Shown: positions 11,818-23,427 of the stretch, one piece after another | How the letters are laid out: the number at the start of each line of letters is the position of its first letter | How positions within the stretch are numbered: position 1 is the first letter of the stretch | NCBI RefSeq assembly: GCF_901000735.1 | Contig: NC_081544.1 | Location: 9,983,608 to 10,047,607, forward strand | Source: Corylus avellana | Taxonomy: Eukaryota; Streptophyta; Magnoliopsida; Fagales; Betulaceae | Reading direction: 5' to 3' | Length of the DNA: 64,000 nt | Program-made: the position numbers and the translations under genes | Notes under the pieces: model-generated | Database searches by the model: none | Seen by the model: the letters and a program-made list of their open reading frames with translations, nothing else | Told to the model about the DNA's origin: nothing

Positions 11818-14800
11818 CAGAAAGATCTACACCTGTAAAATAGAAAAATGTGAAAAGCAAATAATTAATTATTATTTCACATTACAAATTTAAAATCGGT
11901 GAAAACGTTGTCTATCAAATTAGTAATAGCGGTCCAATGAACTGTGTTGTGGGCAAGGAGGTTCGCAAATAGCACCAACCTCGATCTTTCTTAAAAGAGA
12001 AATTAATTATATATATATGAACGTGTTTCGAAGCTTTACAATAAAATTAGAATATTAATCACTTGATAATTTTTTAATCCAAATAATAAAATGACTTCAA
12101 TTATGTATGCATGTGTCGTAGTCCAACCTATTTATTATTTGGTATTAATAGAGCAGTGTGGCGTTATCCTGCCGTGAAACGACATAGTATTTCAGAGTAT
12201 TTTGAGGACCACAGAAGTGACCCACTGAATAATTTATGAAAAATCATTGGGTCGGAATTGAAAGAGGGATAACGTGGAAGAAATATTTGTATTAAATTCC
12301 AAGTCAAAGATATGCATTATTATTTGATGCATGGAGATGGGCATTGGAGTTATTGACCAGTTAGCCTAAATTACTTAAAAGGCCAGAGAAAGAGACAAAA
12401 AGGTTGTCGAGAGAGGATGCCTTCAAAGCAATTATGGTATCTTTGATGTTCAACTTGAGTTTTGGCATTTAACAAAATAAGGAATTCCTAATTTATTTAT
12501 TTATTTTAATATATAATAATAGAGAAATGTTACCTACTCAAATTTCATTCCGCTTTTATTTTATCGGGGTTAATGTGGCCGTGACCATCAATCCTTAGAT
12601 CTAAGGTGAAAAGGCATGTGGTTCTTAACCGTTAACAGCTTTTGAAGACGGTCGCTATATAAAAATATATAAAAAATACATGAAACGAAATCGTTTTTGT
12701 CTTTAAATATATATATAAAAAACTATAAGCGATGTCGTATGTTGTAGTAGAGTATTATTGTATTATCATAGAAATGGCGTTGTTGTGATTTTTTTTTTTT
12801 TTTTTTTAATTATTCTTTTTAAAACCAGTTAACAATTATTAGGGTTATTAACTATTAACCCACAAACATGATCCAAGTAATCATTTTGGATCAGGTCGGG
12901 TCCCTAAGAATTTTGCTTAAAAAGTGAAAGCAATTGACTCATTAAAGCCCAACAGTGAAATAGACGAGAAACTTTGAGAGCCTTTTAGAAGGCTTTTTAA
13001 AAGTTGTTGAGTGTACCTCAAGCCACTCTAATCGGACTCGGCCCAATTAGGAAAACTGTGGTCTTGGCCCCGCCCCCTCTTTCATTAACATCTCCAACGT
13101 GAGGGAGGGGGGAAGAGAAGAAGAAAATAAAAGAAAAAGAAAAGAAGTGAGACTGAGAGAGATATTAAAAAATAAAAATAAAAAGTAGATAAAAGGGGAG
13201 GCTAACTTTGAGTAAGCATTCCCTAGATCTCTTTTTTGGCAGTATTGTTTTTAATTTACATTTTAACTATTATTACAGTATTGTTCTCATTTAATCGGTT
13301 TGGGATTGCCTTATAAAGAGTAAGAAGTACTTTTAATACCTAAAAAGCTGTGTCAAACTAAAAGCTAGCATGTTTGATAAAAAATTTCTTCATTTGACTT
13401 TTTAACTCTAAAATTGACAAAAATGTACTTTTGGCAAAAGCTTAAAAATGAAACTTTTGCAAAAAAAATTACATTTTGACTTAAAAACTCTATTTTTCAG
13501 ACACAATCTTAACATGTTCTTAATTACTTGTTAAATTCAATTATGAGCTAGTAATCTTTTAAATTGAATTATTAATTTTAGTTTTTATTCTAAGAGAAAT
13601 GATAGAGACACAACTTAGAGACATAACTTTGGCCAAATTTTTCTCTTATGTGGTCATTTAAAAAAAAAAAAAAAAAAAATTCTGGTCATTTTTTTTAAAA
13701 AAAAGAAAAAGAAAAAAGAAATGGTATTTTTCTTCAAATAATGACCATTTTTCTGAAGAAAAAAACCATTTTTTTAAAAAGAATTTTAAAAGAAAAGAAT
13801 TAAGCATTTTTTTGTAATTTAAAAAGATGTATGTAAATCATATCCAACAACATTTTCAATTCATAGGCCATGCTTCGTTCGCCTCATCTTTGGGGACAAT
13901 GGCCCCTTGCCTTAGCTTTACCCTCCTTGTTGCCCTCCTCTTCATCTTCTTCGACAAATGGTTTGTAGTGGTTGGTCTAAAGAAATTCTTGAATAGCTAC
14001 GCCGAAATGCCACATTCAATGTCAACTTCTCCTCCATGAAAGAGAATTTACACAAAGAATTATGTGGTTTGGTCTATGACTTATGCTCACGGGATAAAGC
14101 TTAAAGGATTACATTATGCTTCTATTTTTTTGGTGATGCTTTTGATGCTTTCAATAGATATAACAGTCTCATATTTATAAGATAATTAGGGTAGATGAGA
14201 ATAATACAAATATGGAGAAAATATTTTATTTGAATACATTCATAACCTAAAAGGTAGAAGACTACAATCAAATCTCATAATATCAAATTCGATTACATCA
14301 AATATGATTGCAAACAAATCTCATAATATACGATAATCAAATATACTCCAACACTCCACACGATTATGTCCAGTAAGATGTAAGACTGAGACAAAATATA
14401 CATGTCTAGTAAGATGTAAGACTGAGACAAAATATTAAAGGGATCCAGCATGGAACCTGTTGTAAAAACAACATCACATCTATAATAATAACTAATGGTT
14501 TAGATTGCACATCACTTTATTTAAAGAAAACGTATTGAGAGATTTTATCCAATTTGAATAGAACATAAGCACTTTATTTAAAGAAAGCGTGTTGAGTGAT
14601 TTTATCCAATTTGAATAGAACATAAGAGAGATTTTATCCAATTTGATTAGAACATAAGAGAGATTTTATCCAATAGTTAAGAATCCAATTTGAACTTCTC
14701 TACCATGATTGGAGTAAAAGCCAAAATAGAAAATAAGAGGATTTTATCCTCCTCTATTTTAGTCTCCATAAACAAAGCATAAAAGAGACCACACAAGGAA

Positions 14801-16137
14801 CATGAGCATGAATGACCTAGAACATGAGCATTAATGACCTATGCGCAGGTGAGCCTTATGGCTTATGGAAATCAAGAGCCTTAGGAGAAAGAAACCTAAC
14901 CGAGTACACTCAAGGTTATACACTACTTAATTCCTACTTGACATTAACCAAAGGCTTAACCATTTCCAATACAATCGGGGAGGATATGCCCAGCCAAGCA
15001 CCATGATTTAAAGGTTTAGCTTGTTGAGTGGAGATATGGAGTTTCCTTGAAGCTCTGCATTTTTTTTTTTGGTTTTGTACCGGCATTACATCTACAAGTA
15101 GATTAGCATAACTGTCCCAGCATCTCCATCATTCCAACAGTCTACTTACATCAAGTTTGAGCTAAGCTATGCAGCAGAAAAAATTGGGGCTACCACACAA
15201 TGCATGACCAAGCATGCTAGAAAATGATTCCATTGCAGTTTGTCACCCAGGTTTTCTAATTGAGCATGTTACTGAAATTGATAGGGTTGAAAAAATATGA
15301 CAACGGGAGCCCATGCGAATTCAAATTACATTGCAATGCAAAAAATAAAACAAAAGAATGATAAAATCAAGAGGCGCTCTCTCAGACTTTTCAATTGTCT
15401 TCTCAACAAGAGAGCTTGAACAAATAGTGTCATATTTCATTTCGTTTAAATGTTTGCTAGGATGTCTTTTTCCTTAAATAAAGTGATATGAAATCTTGCT
15501 TGTTAATTTTTTTGACAAAAAATGTGCTATTGTTTTTACAATAGCACGGAAACTAGATCCATATTAAAGAGAACAGTGGTTAAAACTGTATAACATAATC
15601 TGTGTGAAGTTCTCTGTCCTCAAGTTCTTCATCATTATCTCCATCCTGCTTGAATATTGGTTTCCTCCACTACTTCAAATACTAAAACTTACTCGGAGGT
15701 AACAAAAATCGCATGCCTTCTATTCTTAACCACAAAGAAATCTTACATATAATTTCAATGGCTTGTTTGAATAATGATTCCCATTTTATATTCACTTTAA
15801 TGTTTGTAATTGTTCAAATAATGTGATAGTGTCACAAAATTTTCATTTACAGACTACACGAATTTTGCTAGTTAGGTGAATTGTATTTCATGACATATCC
15901 GCGGAGTACTATTCATTGCACATGATCAAGCCCATATAAAAAATTGATTAGTGCAAAGCATGTTATATATGTAATAAAAAAAAAAAAAAATTCAAAATTT
16001 ACATGTTAATTCATCTCAATGACCTATTTATTTATCCAGTCAGTTGAACTTTGTACTATCACCAAGAAGTAGCTAGCACGCATGTTCTGAATATATATAC
16101 TTTTATTTTTATTTATTTTTAAATATTCAGCAGAGCA
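11816..16137. other. intergenic DNA, no supported gene
   Basis: AT-rich sequence with poly-A and poly-T tracts (for example 12790-12807 and 13661-13679) and a set of short tandem repeats at 14.37-14.67 kb, listed separately. Open frames such as 13827-14039 and 14824-15006 show no domain. Confidence 0.5.
14366..14674. repeat. cluster of short tandem repeats (about 36-, 57- and 32-bp units)
   Basis: Two about 36-bp copies containing AGTAAGATGTAAGACTGAGA lie at 14366-14401 and 14402-14436. Then come two 57-bp copies starting CACTTTATTTAAAGAAA at 14513-14569 and 14570-14626. The tail of that unit (AGAGATTTTATCCAATTTGA ... AACATAAG, about 32 bp) is then repeated again at 14627-14658, with a partial copy to 14674. 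This stepwise pattern indicates replication slippage on nested unit lengths. Confidence 0.85.
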
Positions 16138-16560
16138 ACAATATTGGCTTCAGTAGTCGTTGCTGTTAGGCAGTTGTCAGCAACGATTCACTAGAGTCGT
16201 TGTTGATGAGTGGGTATAACCTAGTGAATTGCGCTTAATACCTTGCCATATTTATTGGGGGCGTAGATATTGAGTAATGCCTGTTTTATTTTATTTTATA
16301 TATAATATTAGAGATGACATATTTGTCATTGTTAATAAGTTATTATTGTCATCGCTAATGATATATTCTCGTAGCTAATACCTTCCTGCTATATGCTGCA
16401 TGGGGAAAAACATTTCGATCAACAAGGTTATTAGCAACGACATATTAGCGACAACATTTAGCGATGACACAAATATCCTTGCTAAAAATCACTTATTAGC
16501 AATGACTATAAAGAGTCATTGCTGAGGAGCAATTATTAGGAATCACAGCCATTAAGGAAA
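16138..16560. repeat. repeat rich in GTCGTTGC / GCAACGAC motifs, probable non-autonomous transposon remnant
   Basis: The motif GCAACGA and its complement TCGTTGC (with variants such as AGCAATGACT and AGTCATTGCT) recur in both orientations between about 16140 and 16560. They lie at both ends of the stretch and near a central AT-rich part. Such subterminal direct and inverted short repeats are typical of class II non-autonomous elements. I cannot fix the ends or the superfamily. Confidence 0.45.
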
Positions 16561-16821
16561 AACAAATGTTTTGGTAAACATTTTTATAAAAACAACCACT
16601 ACTTGCAATTGATTTAAGGGTAAATATATTATAAGTCTCGAGTCAACCAGCCAACACTGTAAAATCCATTTTTTTATTATTTTATTGTTTTTATTTATTT
16701 ATTTATTTTTTACAGACTTTTTATTCCCTGGGTTAATTGAAATGCCAAATAAATTCTCACCATTAATTTTTCTCAAATTTGGGTAACGACCATTAGGCCT
16801 AATCAAAACACAGTTTTGATT

Positions 16822-16950
16822 GGGACTAATTTTAGTCATTTTTTGGTCCTACGCGTCCACATTGGACACGTAGGATCAAAATTCACCGATTTGGCACCTG
16901 CCAAAACGATGAGTTTTGATGGACTTGGGGGTTTTATTTTGAAACCCCAA
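16822..16950 (+). repeat. left terminal inverted repeat of the MULE
   Basis: This pairs with 24400-24530 on the opposite strand. It contains nested palindromes: TCCTACGCGTCCA facing TGGACACGTAGGA, and TTTGGC facing GCCAAA four bases apart. The TGGGGGTTTT / GAAACCCCA pair is degraded on this side compared with the right end. Confidence 0.85.
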
Positions 16951-18521
16951 AATCGTTAACCATCGCAAGAGCTGCTTTCCCGAAAATTCTTCTCCGTCCT
17001 TCTCAAAGCAAGACCCACGGCCAAAAGCGACAGCAGACGATGTCGACGGTGTCCTAATCGGCCAACACTCAGTCCGGCGTCCAAAGAAACTTAGTCCGTC
17101 TAGCGTCCAAAGGAAAGTTCTCTGGCTAGTGTTTCGGCTAGGGTTCCGTGTAATCCGAAGGTAATTTTTTGGAATTTTTTTGTTGGTTTTGTTGATTCGA
17201 AATTATAATGGAAGCCTTTTCTTGTAATTTTATGAAGCTTTTTGTTGAATCTGTGCTGAATTTATATATATTATTGCAATGTTGTTTTTGAATCTTATAT
17301 ATACTTTATTGCATCGTTGGCAGTGGGTGCCTTACATGCTTGTGGTCCATATTGCTTTTGTTGGTACTTTATTCCATTCTTAATTGTGAACTTTTGGGGT
17401 TTAGTGACTTTGTCCATAATAGCCTATGTTTGTGAGAAGGTGTGTTGTGTTTTGTCCTTTGACAATTGGTTGTAAGTCATAGAGAGGGTTGTAAGTAATT
17501 ACAACAAAAATGGGTGGTAGTTTGGTATTTGTGGCACATGGGTTGGGTGATTGTCCACTATTTATCACGTTTCAATGCAGGTCAATATATACATGCAAAC
17601 TTTCGTGTAGTTTTAACATCTTCACAGTGCAAAGGCAACCTAACATATTGACGATAAATTGTCTTATTTTTTTGGTGTTTAAGGTTTATTATACCCTCTA
17701 ATCACCACAGAACTCATGAAGAGTCATAAAATTAGTACTTATAATTGGATCTTATATGTATACAAATCGGTGGTATTTAGTTAGCAACTTTATTTTTATT
17801 TTTATTTATTTATTTATTTTGTGGGGAGCTTTTATGGTACATGCTTGAATTTTTTTGTAGTGACCTTGATGGTACATTTTGTATTGTAAAAGTTTCTCCG
17901 TATCATTTGATTTATTTTATGGTCAATATGATCCAAATGGTAATCATTATGTTATTTTTTATTTTATGCTAGGATTTTTATTTATGTTTGATAATTTTTT
18001 GTTGTTGTTATAAGTACTCTTTCATATGTTTACAGATATGCTAGTCAATATAAGCATCCACCATGGTGGGATAATGCACCATACCCCATTTACATACGTT
18101 GGTAGTGATGTCCATCAAATAAATGAGTATGATGTTGACTATTTGAGTTTGTGAGAAGTTAAGGAGCTGGTTCGCAATTTAGGATACTTGAACGACGTTA
18201 GATGCTAGTATAATGTCAGTGACAATCATGAACATGTGATACCTTTGAATAGTAATGCAGACTTCGTAGATTTTTTTTTAAATATTGTAGAGAGTTACAA
18301 ATCAGAAGAAGTTCATTTATATGTTGAATATATGGTAGACAATGCTGTAATGGTAGAGGAGCATTGCTTTCTTCAAGCACTTGAAGGATAAGATGGAGAA
18401 GGGGGTGGTGGGGTGGATGAAATAACTAGGGCTTTTCGTGAAGATGGAGATGGAGATGGAGAAGGACAAGATGGAGAATGTGAAAATGCTCGTTGCTCGT
18501 ACGGTTACACCAACCAAGAAA

Positions 18522-18815
18522 AGGACCTCCATTGACTGTGCATCTCCAAGCGAGCAAGCAAGCAAGCAAAGGACCTCCACCAAAGTAGGTACACAGGATT
18601 CTATTCTTTTAATTTTATTGATGTTTAGTTTATTCTTTTAAATTACTCTAGCCAAGTAAAGGACCTCTACCGCAAGTGCATCTCCAAGTGAGCATGCAAA
18701 GGACATCCACCGACGAAACAACTACAAGCAAGCAAGCAGGCAAGCGAAGAACCTCCACAAGAGGAGGTACACTTGATTATATGCTTTTAAGTTTATTGGT
18801 GTTTAGTTTATTCTG
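18522..18815 (+). repeat. tandem duplication of an exon-plus-intron module inside the MULE linker
   Basis: Copy 1 (about 18522-18645) and copy 2 (about 18655-18815) both run from AAGGACCTC through GTGCATCTCCAAG and a CAAGCAAGCAAG stretch. Both then continue to a GGTACAC donor-like site and the same intron sequence (TTTAGTTTATTCT). The duplicated unit therefore includes coding sequence and the start of an intron. Confidence 0.7.
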
Positions 18816-18964
18816 TTTGTATTGTTATTAACGCTTTTTTTTTTTTTTGAAATGAGACAAGTATATCTTTGCATACACTTGAACATTGAATAGCATTATA
18901 TATAGGCAAAAAACAATATTATTATTATTATTTTTTTGGTTTTAGTAGTAGTAGTCACATGGGG

Positions 18965-19012
18965 CGCGCGCACACACGCACGCACGCACACACACACGCG
19001 TGCACACACATA
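18965..19012. repeat. alternating purine-pyrimidine (GC/AC)n tract
   Basis: GCGCGCGCACACACGCACGC followed by more ACAC and CGCGTG. This about 48-base alternating tract lies inside a MULE intron. It has a composition able to adopt Z-DNA and is surrounded by AT-rich DNA. Confidence 0.8.
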
Positions 19013-21449
19013 GGTATTAGAAAATATGTGATGCCCTACCAATCTTGATGGGGCGATGATTATGGTTGTTGTTGTTGCTCATTTGTGAATTATGGTGGTT
19101 GTTGATCCTTTTTTATTTATTATTATTATTTTTTCAGTAAGAATAATAAGAAGAAAAACACCGGATGCTCAACCTGTTTTGCAAGATGAAGAAGAGGACA
19201 ATATTAATGTCAGTGTGGACACCATGCCCAAAACAGGTAAAAAAACACAAGACGTGGTAGGCCACGGAAGACCAAAGTGGTTGAGGATGATGATGAAGTT
19301 ATCAAGGGTCTGGTGAATGACTTCAATGAAACTAATGGCAAGGATGAAGACCTATTCTATTATGATGATGGCAATAAAGAGAAAGGATGGAATGGCCAAC
19401 TGGTGGGACAAGGTTGACTATAACATAAGTGAGAAAGGAGCCAAGATTGGGGATCATGAATCTGATGATGAAAGTGATGGTCTTGCAAGTTTGCAAGGTA
19501 GTGATTCTAATGATGTTGGAAATAAAAAGAAGTGGTATAAGTAGTTTAATGAGAAACATGACTTGAATATTCCAGTGGAGTTTGTAGTTGGGGAGCAGTT
19601 TGCAGATGAAGGATTCATGCCTCCATTGATGCTACGAAGACTTGTATACAAATTAAAACTTTCTACCCGACGCATGTTTGTGGTAATCGTTACGAAAACA
19701 CCAGATGTGATGTCGAGTATCTTGTTCGTACGTATAAAAAGGACTTCAAAGATGATCCCACATGGACCCCATATGCATTACAACAGAGGGTGAAGAGAGA
19801 TCGTAACGTAGATGTTCCCATTGCTCGTTGCTATAGAGCAAAGAAGGAGACATTACATCAACTTTTTGATAGCCATTCTAAGCAATGTCGCCTCACAAGG
19901 AGATACACGTCAGCGTTACTCAGCACCAATCCTGGTAGTAGTGCTTCATTCATAGAGATAGAGCATTATTGCAATGAATGTATATTTGCCTTGATGCATG
20001 TAAGATGGGGTTCAAGTATAGTTGTAGGCCCATCATTTGTTTAGATGCTTGTCATCTAAAGGGGGAATATGGGGGGCATTTGTTGTGTGCTATAGGCAAG
20101 GATGACAACGACGACATGTTCCCCATTGCATTTGCAGTGGCCGAGGCTGAGACCAGATAGTCGTGGGAATGGTTTATTAACATTTTGGTGGAAGAAATAT
20201 ATGTTGGATCCGAAGGTGGGCTTGGTTGGACTATTATGTCTGACAGGCATATGGTATTTGGTGTAATAAACTGTTTATGTTCTTATTGTGTTCTTTTATT
20301 TGTTTATGTTCTTACATATTATTCAATGTTATATGTATGTGTGAAGGGGCTTGGGAACTGTAGTTGAAGTTGTGTTGCCACAAGCTGAGCATCGTTTTTG
20401 TGTTCGGCACCTACATGCAAATTTCAAGACGAAATGCTATACGGGGAAAGCTTTTAAAGATGAGTTATGGAGGGCTGCACGGGCATCCAATATTTATGCA
20501 TTCCAGTACTACATGCAAAAGATCATGTCGATGGATAAAGGTGCACATGCTTACCTTAGTGGTGTACCTAGTGCATCATGGTCCAGACACGCTTTCAGTT
20601 GCCACAACAAAAGTGATATGTTATTGAACAACTTGGCTGAGAGCTTTAATGCTTAGATTAAAGATGCTAGGAGTAAGCCCATCCTCACTATGGTTGAAGA
20701 TATTCGTTGGCAGATAATGTCACGTTTCCAACAAAAAAGGAATGGAATTCGGTCAGCGCAATACACCATATGCCCAAAGATTCAGAAAAAGTTGGAGAGG
20801 TAGAAAATGAAGCAAAAAATTGTATTAGTCAGTGACAGAATGAATTAGAGTTTGAGGTTGACCACTTGTACGATGCACAACATTTAGTTAGGTTAGATCA
20901 CCACACATGTACATGTGAGAAATGGCAACTGAATGGGATCCTTTGCTCACATGCTTGTGCTGCAATTTACATGCATAAGCAAAAGCCGGAGGAATATTTA
21001 AATGGATATTACATGATGGATAAGTACATGCAAGGATATGCAGCTCGAGTATATGGCATGCAAGGTCCAAATACATGGCCAACTGACGATGCGTGCGATG
21101 AAATTCTGGCACATATTATTAGAAGGGCTTTTAGTAGACCAAAGATTGGAGAAGAGCATCAGATGAGCCAACTAACACCTACAAGCTAACCCATAGTAGA
21201 TATGTTGTCAAAGGTGGAAATTGCGGGGGTTTAGGCCATAATTACAATGGTTGTCACCTACCTTTGAACCCAGACTGGAAGAGGTGGAAACTAAAGAAAT
21301 GCAAGCAAAAAATAATGCTACTCAATCATAGGTAAAACGAAGACCTTTTACAACATATAGTTCATATACCAAAATTTGTTAACTTAGTATTTTTTTTTTG
21401 GTACAAGAATTATTATTTTTTGTCTTATTATTTGGTTAATGCATTCTAC

Positions 21450-22560
21450 GGATCATAATCTCAACCCCACGTAGAAGGAGATGCAGGGTCATCACAACCA
21501 ACTATTCGTACACGTAGGGCTACTCAGTCACAGGTAAAACAAATACTTTTTTGAAAACACATTTCATATACCTGTGAAATATGTGTACTTGTTCTTTTGT
21601 TGTTGATAGAATGGAAGGAAATGCTTCATTTTAAAGCATATTTGTCGATTCATTTTAAAGCATGTTATAGGGCATATACAACATGTTGAGCATTCTATGG
21701 ATTCTATTTAATAGTGGATATTGTAGAAAGTTAGACATTGTGCAACAGTGCAAGTCAAAGTATAGAAATAATTTTGTGCAACTAATGCATAGGATAGAAT
21801 TACATAGATTGACAATTCTTTATTTGTGGTATCTCTGGTTTTTCCTTGGTCAGCTTTTTAGGCAACTCTAAAGTTGGTATAGCAGTTTGCGCAGAAGCCA
21901 TATTTTAGAGGTTCAGGGTCTACTCCTTTGCTAGGATGCTTATAGACAAAGCAGAAAGGAGATGCATTACAATGCTTCATTTCAAAGCATATTTGCTGCT
22001 AGTAGCATATGCGTATAGTGCAACTTTTTCATATATCTTATATATGCATGGCCAATTGCCCAAATTGCAACCCCATTTTCCAGAAACTGGGGGGAATGGA
22101 AAGTAGAGGCAATGCTTTGGGTTTTCATTACCACTATTAACCACAAAATGTAATAATGCTTCGGGTTTTCATTAGTACTATTTTCCTTCACATGATTCAA
22201 TATCATTTTGGGTTTATGAGATATGCTTTGGGTTTTTTGTTAACGCAGTTTATGGATCCCAATATGAACCACAGGCAGAAGTAGAAGCAGAAGCAGGGTC
22301 ATCACAACCTGTTCGTACACGTAGGGCTACTCAGTCACAGGTAAAACGAATATTTTTAGAAAACACATTTCTTATACATGTGAAATATGTTGTGAAATAT
22401 TAACTAAGTAATGTTTGTGGAAATTCTTTTTATTTTTATTTTTGTTAACTCATTCTATGGATCCAAATGTGAACCACAGGCAGAAGTAGAAGCAGGGTCA
22501 TCACAGCCTGTGCATACATGTGTACGAAGGAGTTGAGGATGTAGGGCTACGCAATAGGCA
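21450..22560 (+). repeat. three-copy exon module downstream of the MULE SWIM domain
   Basis: A coding block reading GCAGGGTCATCACAACC and then ACACGTAGGGCTACTCAGTC ends at a CAG|GTAAAAC splice-donor-like junction. It occurs at about 21478-21545 and 22276-22350, and in degraded form at 22480-22555. Each copy is preceded by TCTA(C/T)GGATCxxAATxTxAACC-type intron-end sequence, and the first two are followed by the same intron start (GAAAACACATTTC). A further fragment (CTCAATCATAGGTAAAACGA) lies at about 21322. The modules would encode Glu/Ala/Ser/Gln-rich segments with an RTRRATQSQ motif at the transposase C-terminus. Confidence 0.75.
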
Positions 22561-22980
22561 TAATGATGTTGTGTTAATTACCTTAGAGTTCATTGTGTTA
22601 AACACTTAACACATTCCCCATTTACATACGTTTGTTAAAGACTTTATATTTTGCTTGTAGTGGATGAATGTAATGTGCCACAATGTACGACAATGGTGGC
22701 GCTTTTGGCACATTATGTTATGTTGATGAATTCATTCATACCTCTATTATAAATATTTTGCATTAAGTTTGCCATACAAGTTATGTAACAAATTCACCAC
22801 CAAATGTAGCGTGCTCACATTCAAATCGGTGCAAACATTAACATACATATAATTATACAAATTCAAAAAGTTATTGGGGTTTTAATAAGTGCCTGCCTAA
22901 TCCCTTAATTCAGGTAAGGTGATACAAAACATACAATTGAAAGGTACGCATCAATGCCTCAAACACAACCCTTCCATGCC

Positions 22981-23427
22981 TCAATGCCCCATCAACCTTA
23001 GACAAATCAGCAATACATAAATCACCAACAAAAAAACCAACATATATGTTTGGATCCTCAGTCTAGCTTTAAGTGATGATACTTCACCCTTTAGAGAATT
23101 AACTTGTTTATACAACCCAGGTAGGACCTCCCTTCCATGAGCACAGGTTTCTTCGTCATACCACTGGAAAAATGACATTGTCCAACCTTTTGTCATTACA
23201 CAAAAAAATTTGACAATTAGGAACAAGTACAAAATAACAACCATTTCTCACCACCAAATGAGCCAAATTAAAATACCTTTTTATGGTCATACATAGCACA
23301 CCCATAGAATCGCCTCTCAGGATATTTTTATAGTCGTGGATGTTATAATTGGGGTTGTAAGGCCGCACCTACATTGCACAGGTTCCATATCCTCTTTGGC
23401 CGACGATATTACAGACGCTGGCGACAT
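22981..23427 (-). pseudogene. GRF-type zinc finger, coiled-coil, C-terminal membrane-anchor protein carried by the MULE
   Basis: On the minus strand, ATG at 23427-23425 opens MSPASVISSAKEDMEPVQ, followed by the zinc-finger start CRCGLTTP, then YPERRFYGCAMYDHKK. A 90-bp GT-AG intron (23187-23276) follows, then GQCH, FFQWYDEE and TC. This C-x-C ... RRFYGC ... C-x-FFQWYDEE order is the plant zf-GRF signature (nucleic-acid binding in characterised members). Next come a heptad-like helix (YKQVNSLKGEVSSLKARL) and a hydrophobic C-terminus (YMLVFLLVIYVLLICL), likely a membrane anchor. Two one-base frame breaks are needed (before YPERR and in the T-run before FQW), so this copy is probably dead. It lies inside the MULE TIRs and converges on the transposase. 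It might be a captured host gene fragment rather than a functional transposon gene. Confidence 0.68.

Larger units (their letters stand above)
18038..21189 (+). pseudogene. MuDR/MULE-type transposase, multi-exon, broken by stops and frameshifts
   Basis: The encoded protein would be a plant MULE transposase, the nuclear DDE enzyme that cuts and inserts the element. Exon 1 follows a TTTACAG acceptor and starts at ATG 18038. It reads ISIHHGGIMHHTPFTYVGSD, the plant MULE N-terminal domain, with two in-frame stops (TGA and TAG) before it ends at about 18390. An acidic linker follows, then the MuDR domain (VEFVVGEQFADEGF, about 19575) with frame changes. The DDE core is recognisable: first Asp in LDACHLKGEYGGH (20044-20046), second in MSDRH (20242-20244), Glu in NLAESFN (20639-20641). 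A short intron (about 20255-20346) splits the core. A SWIM zinc finger follows at 20908-20960 (CTCEKW...LCSHAC, C-x-C-x(n)-C-x-H). The catalytic residues survive but the reading frame does not. Confidence 0.88.

Noticed and set aside
16787..16821. 9-bp target duplication flanking the MULE
   Set aside because: Bases outside GGGACTAA on the left (GTTTTGATT) and outside TTAGTCCC on the right (AACTGAACA) do not match, so no TSD is claimed.
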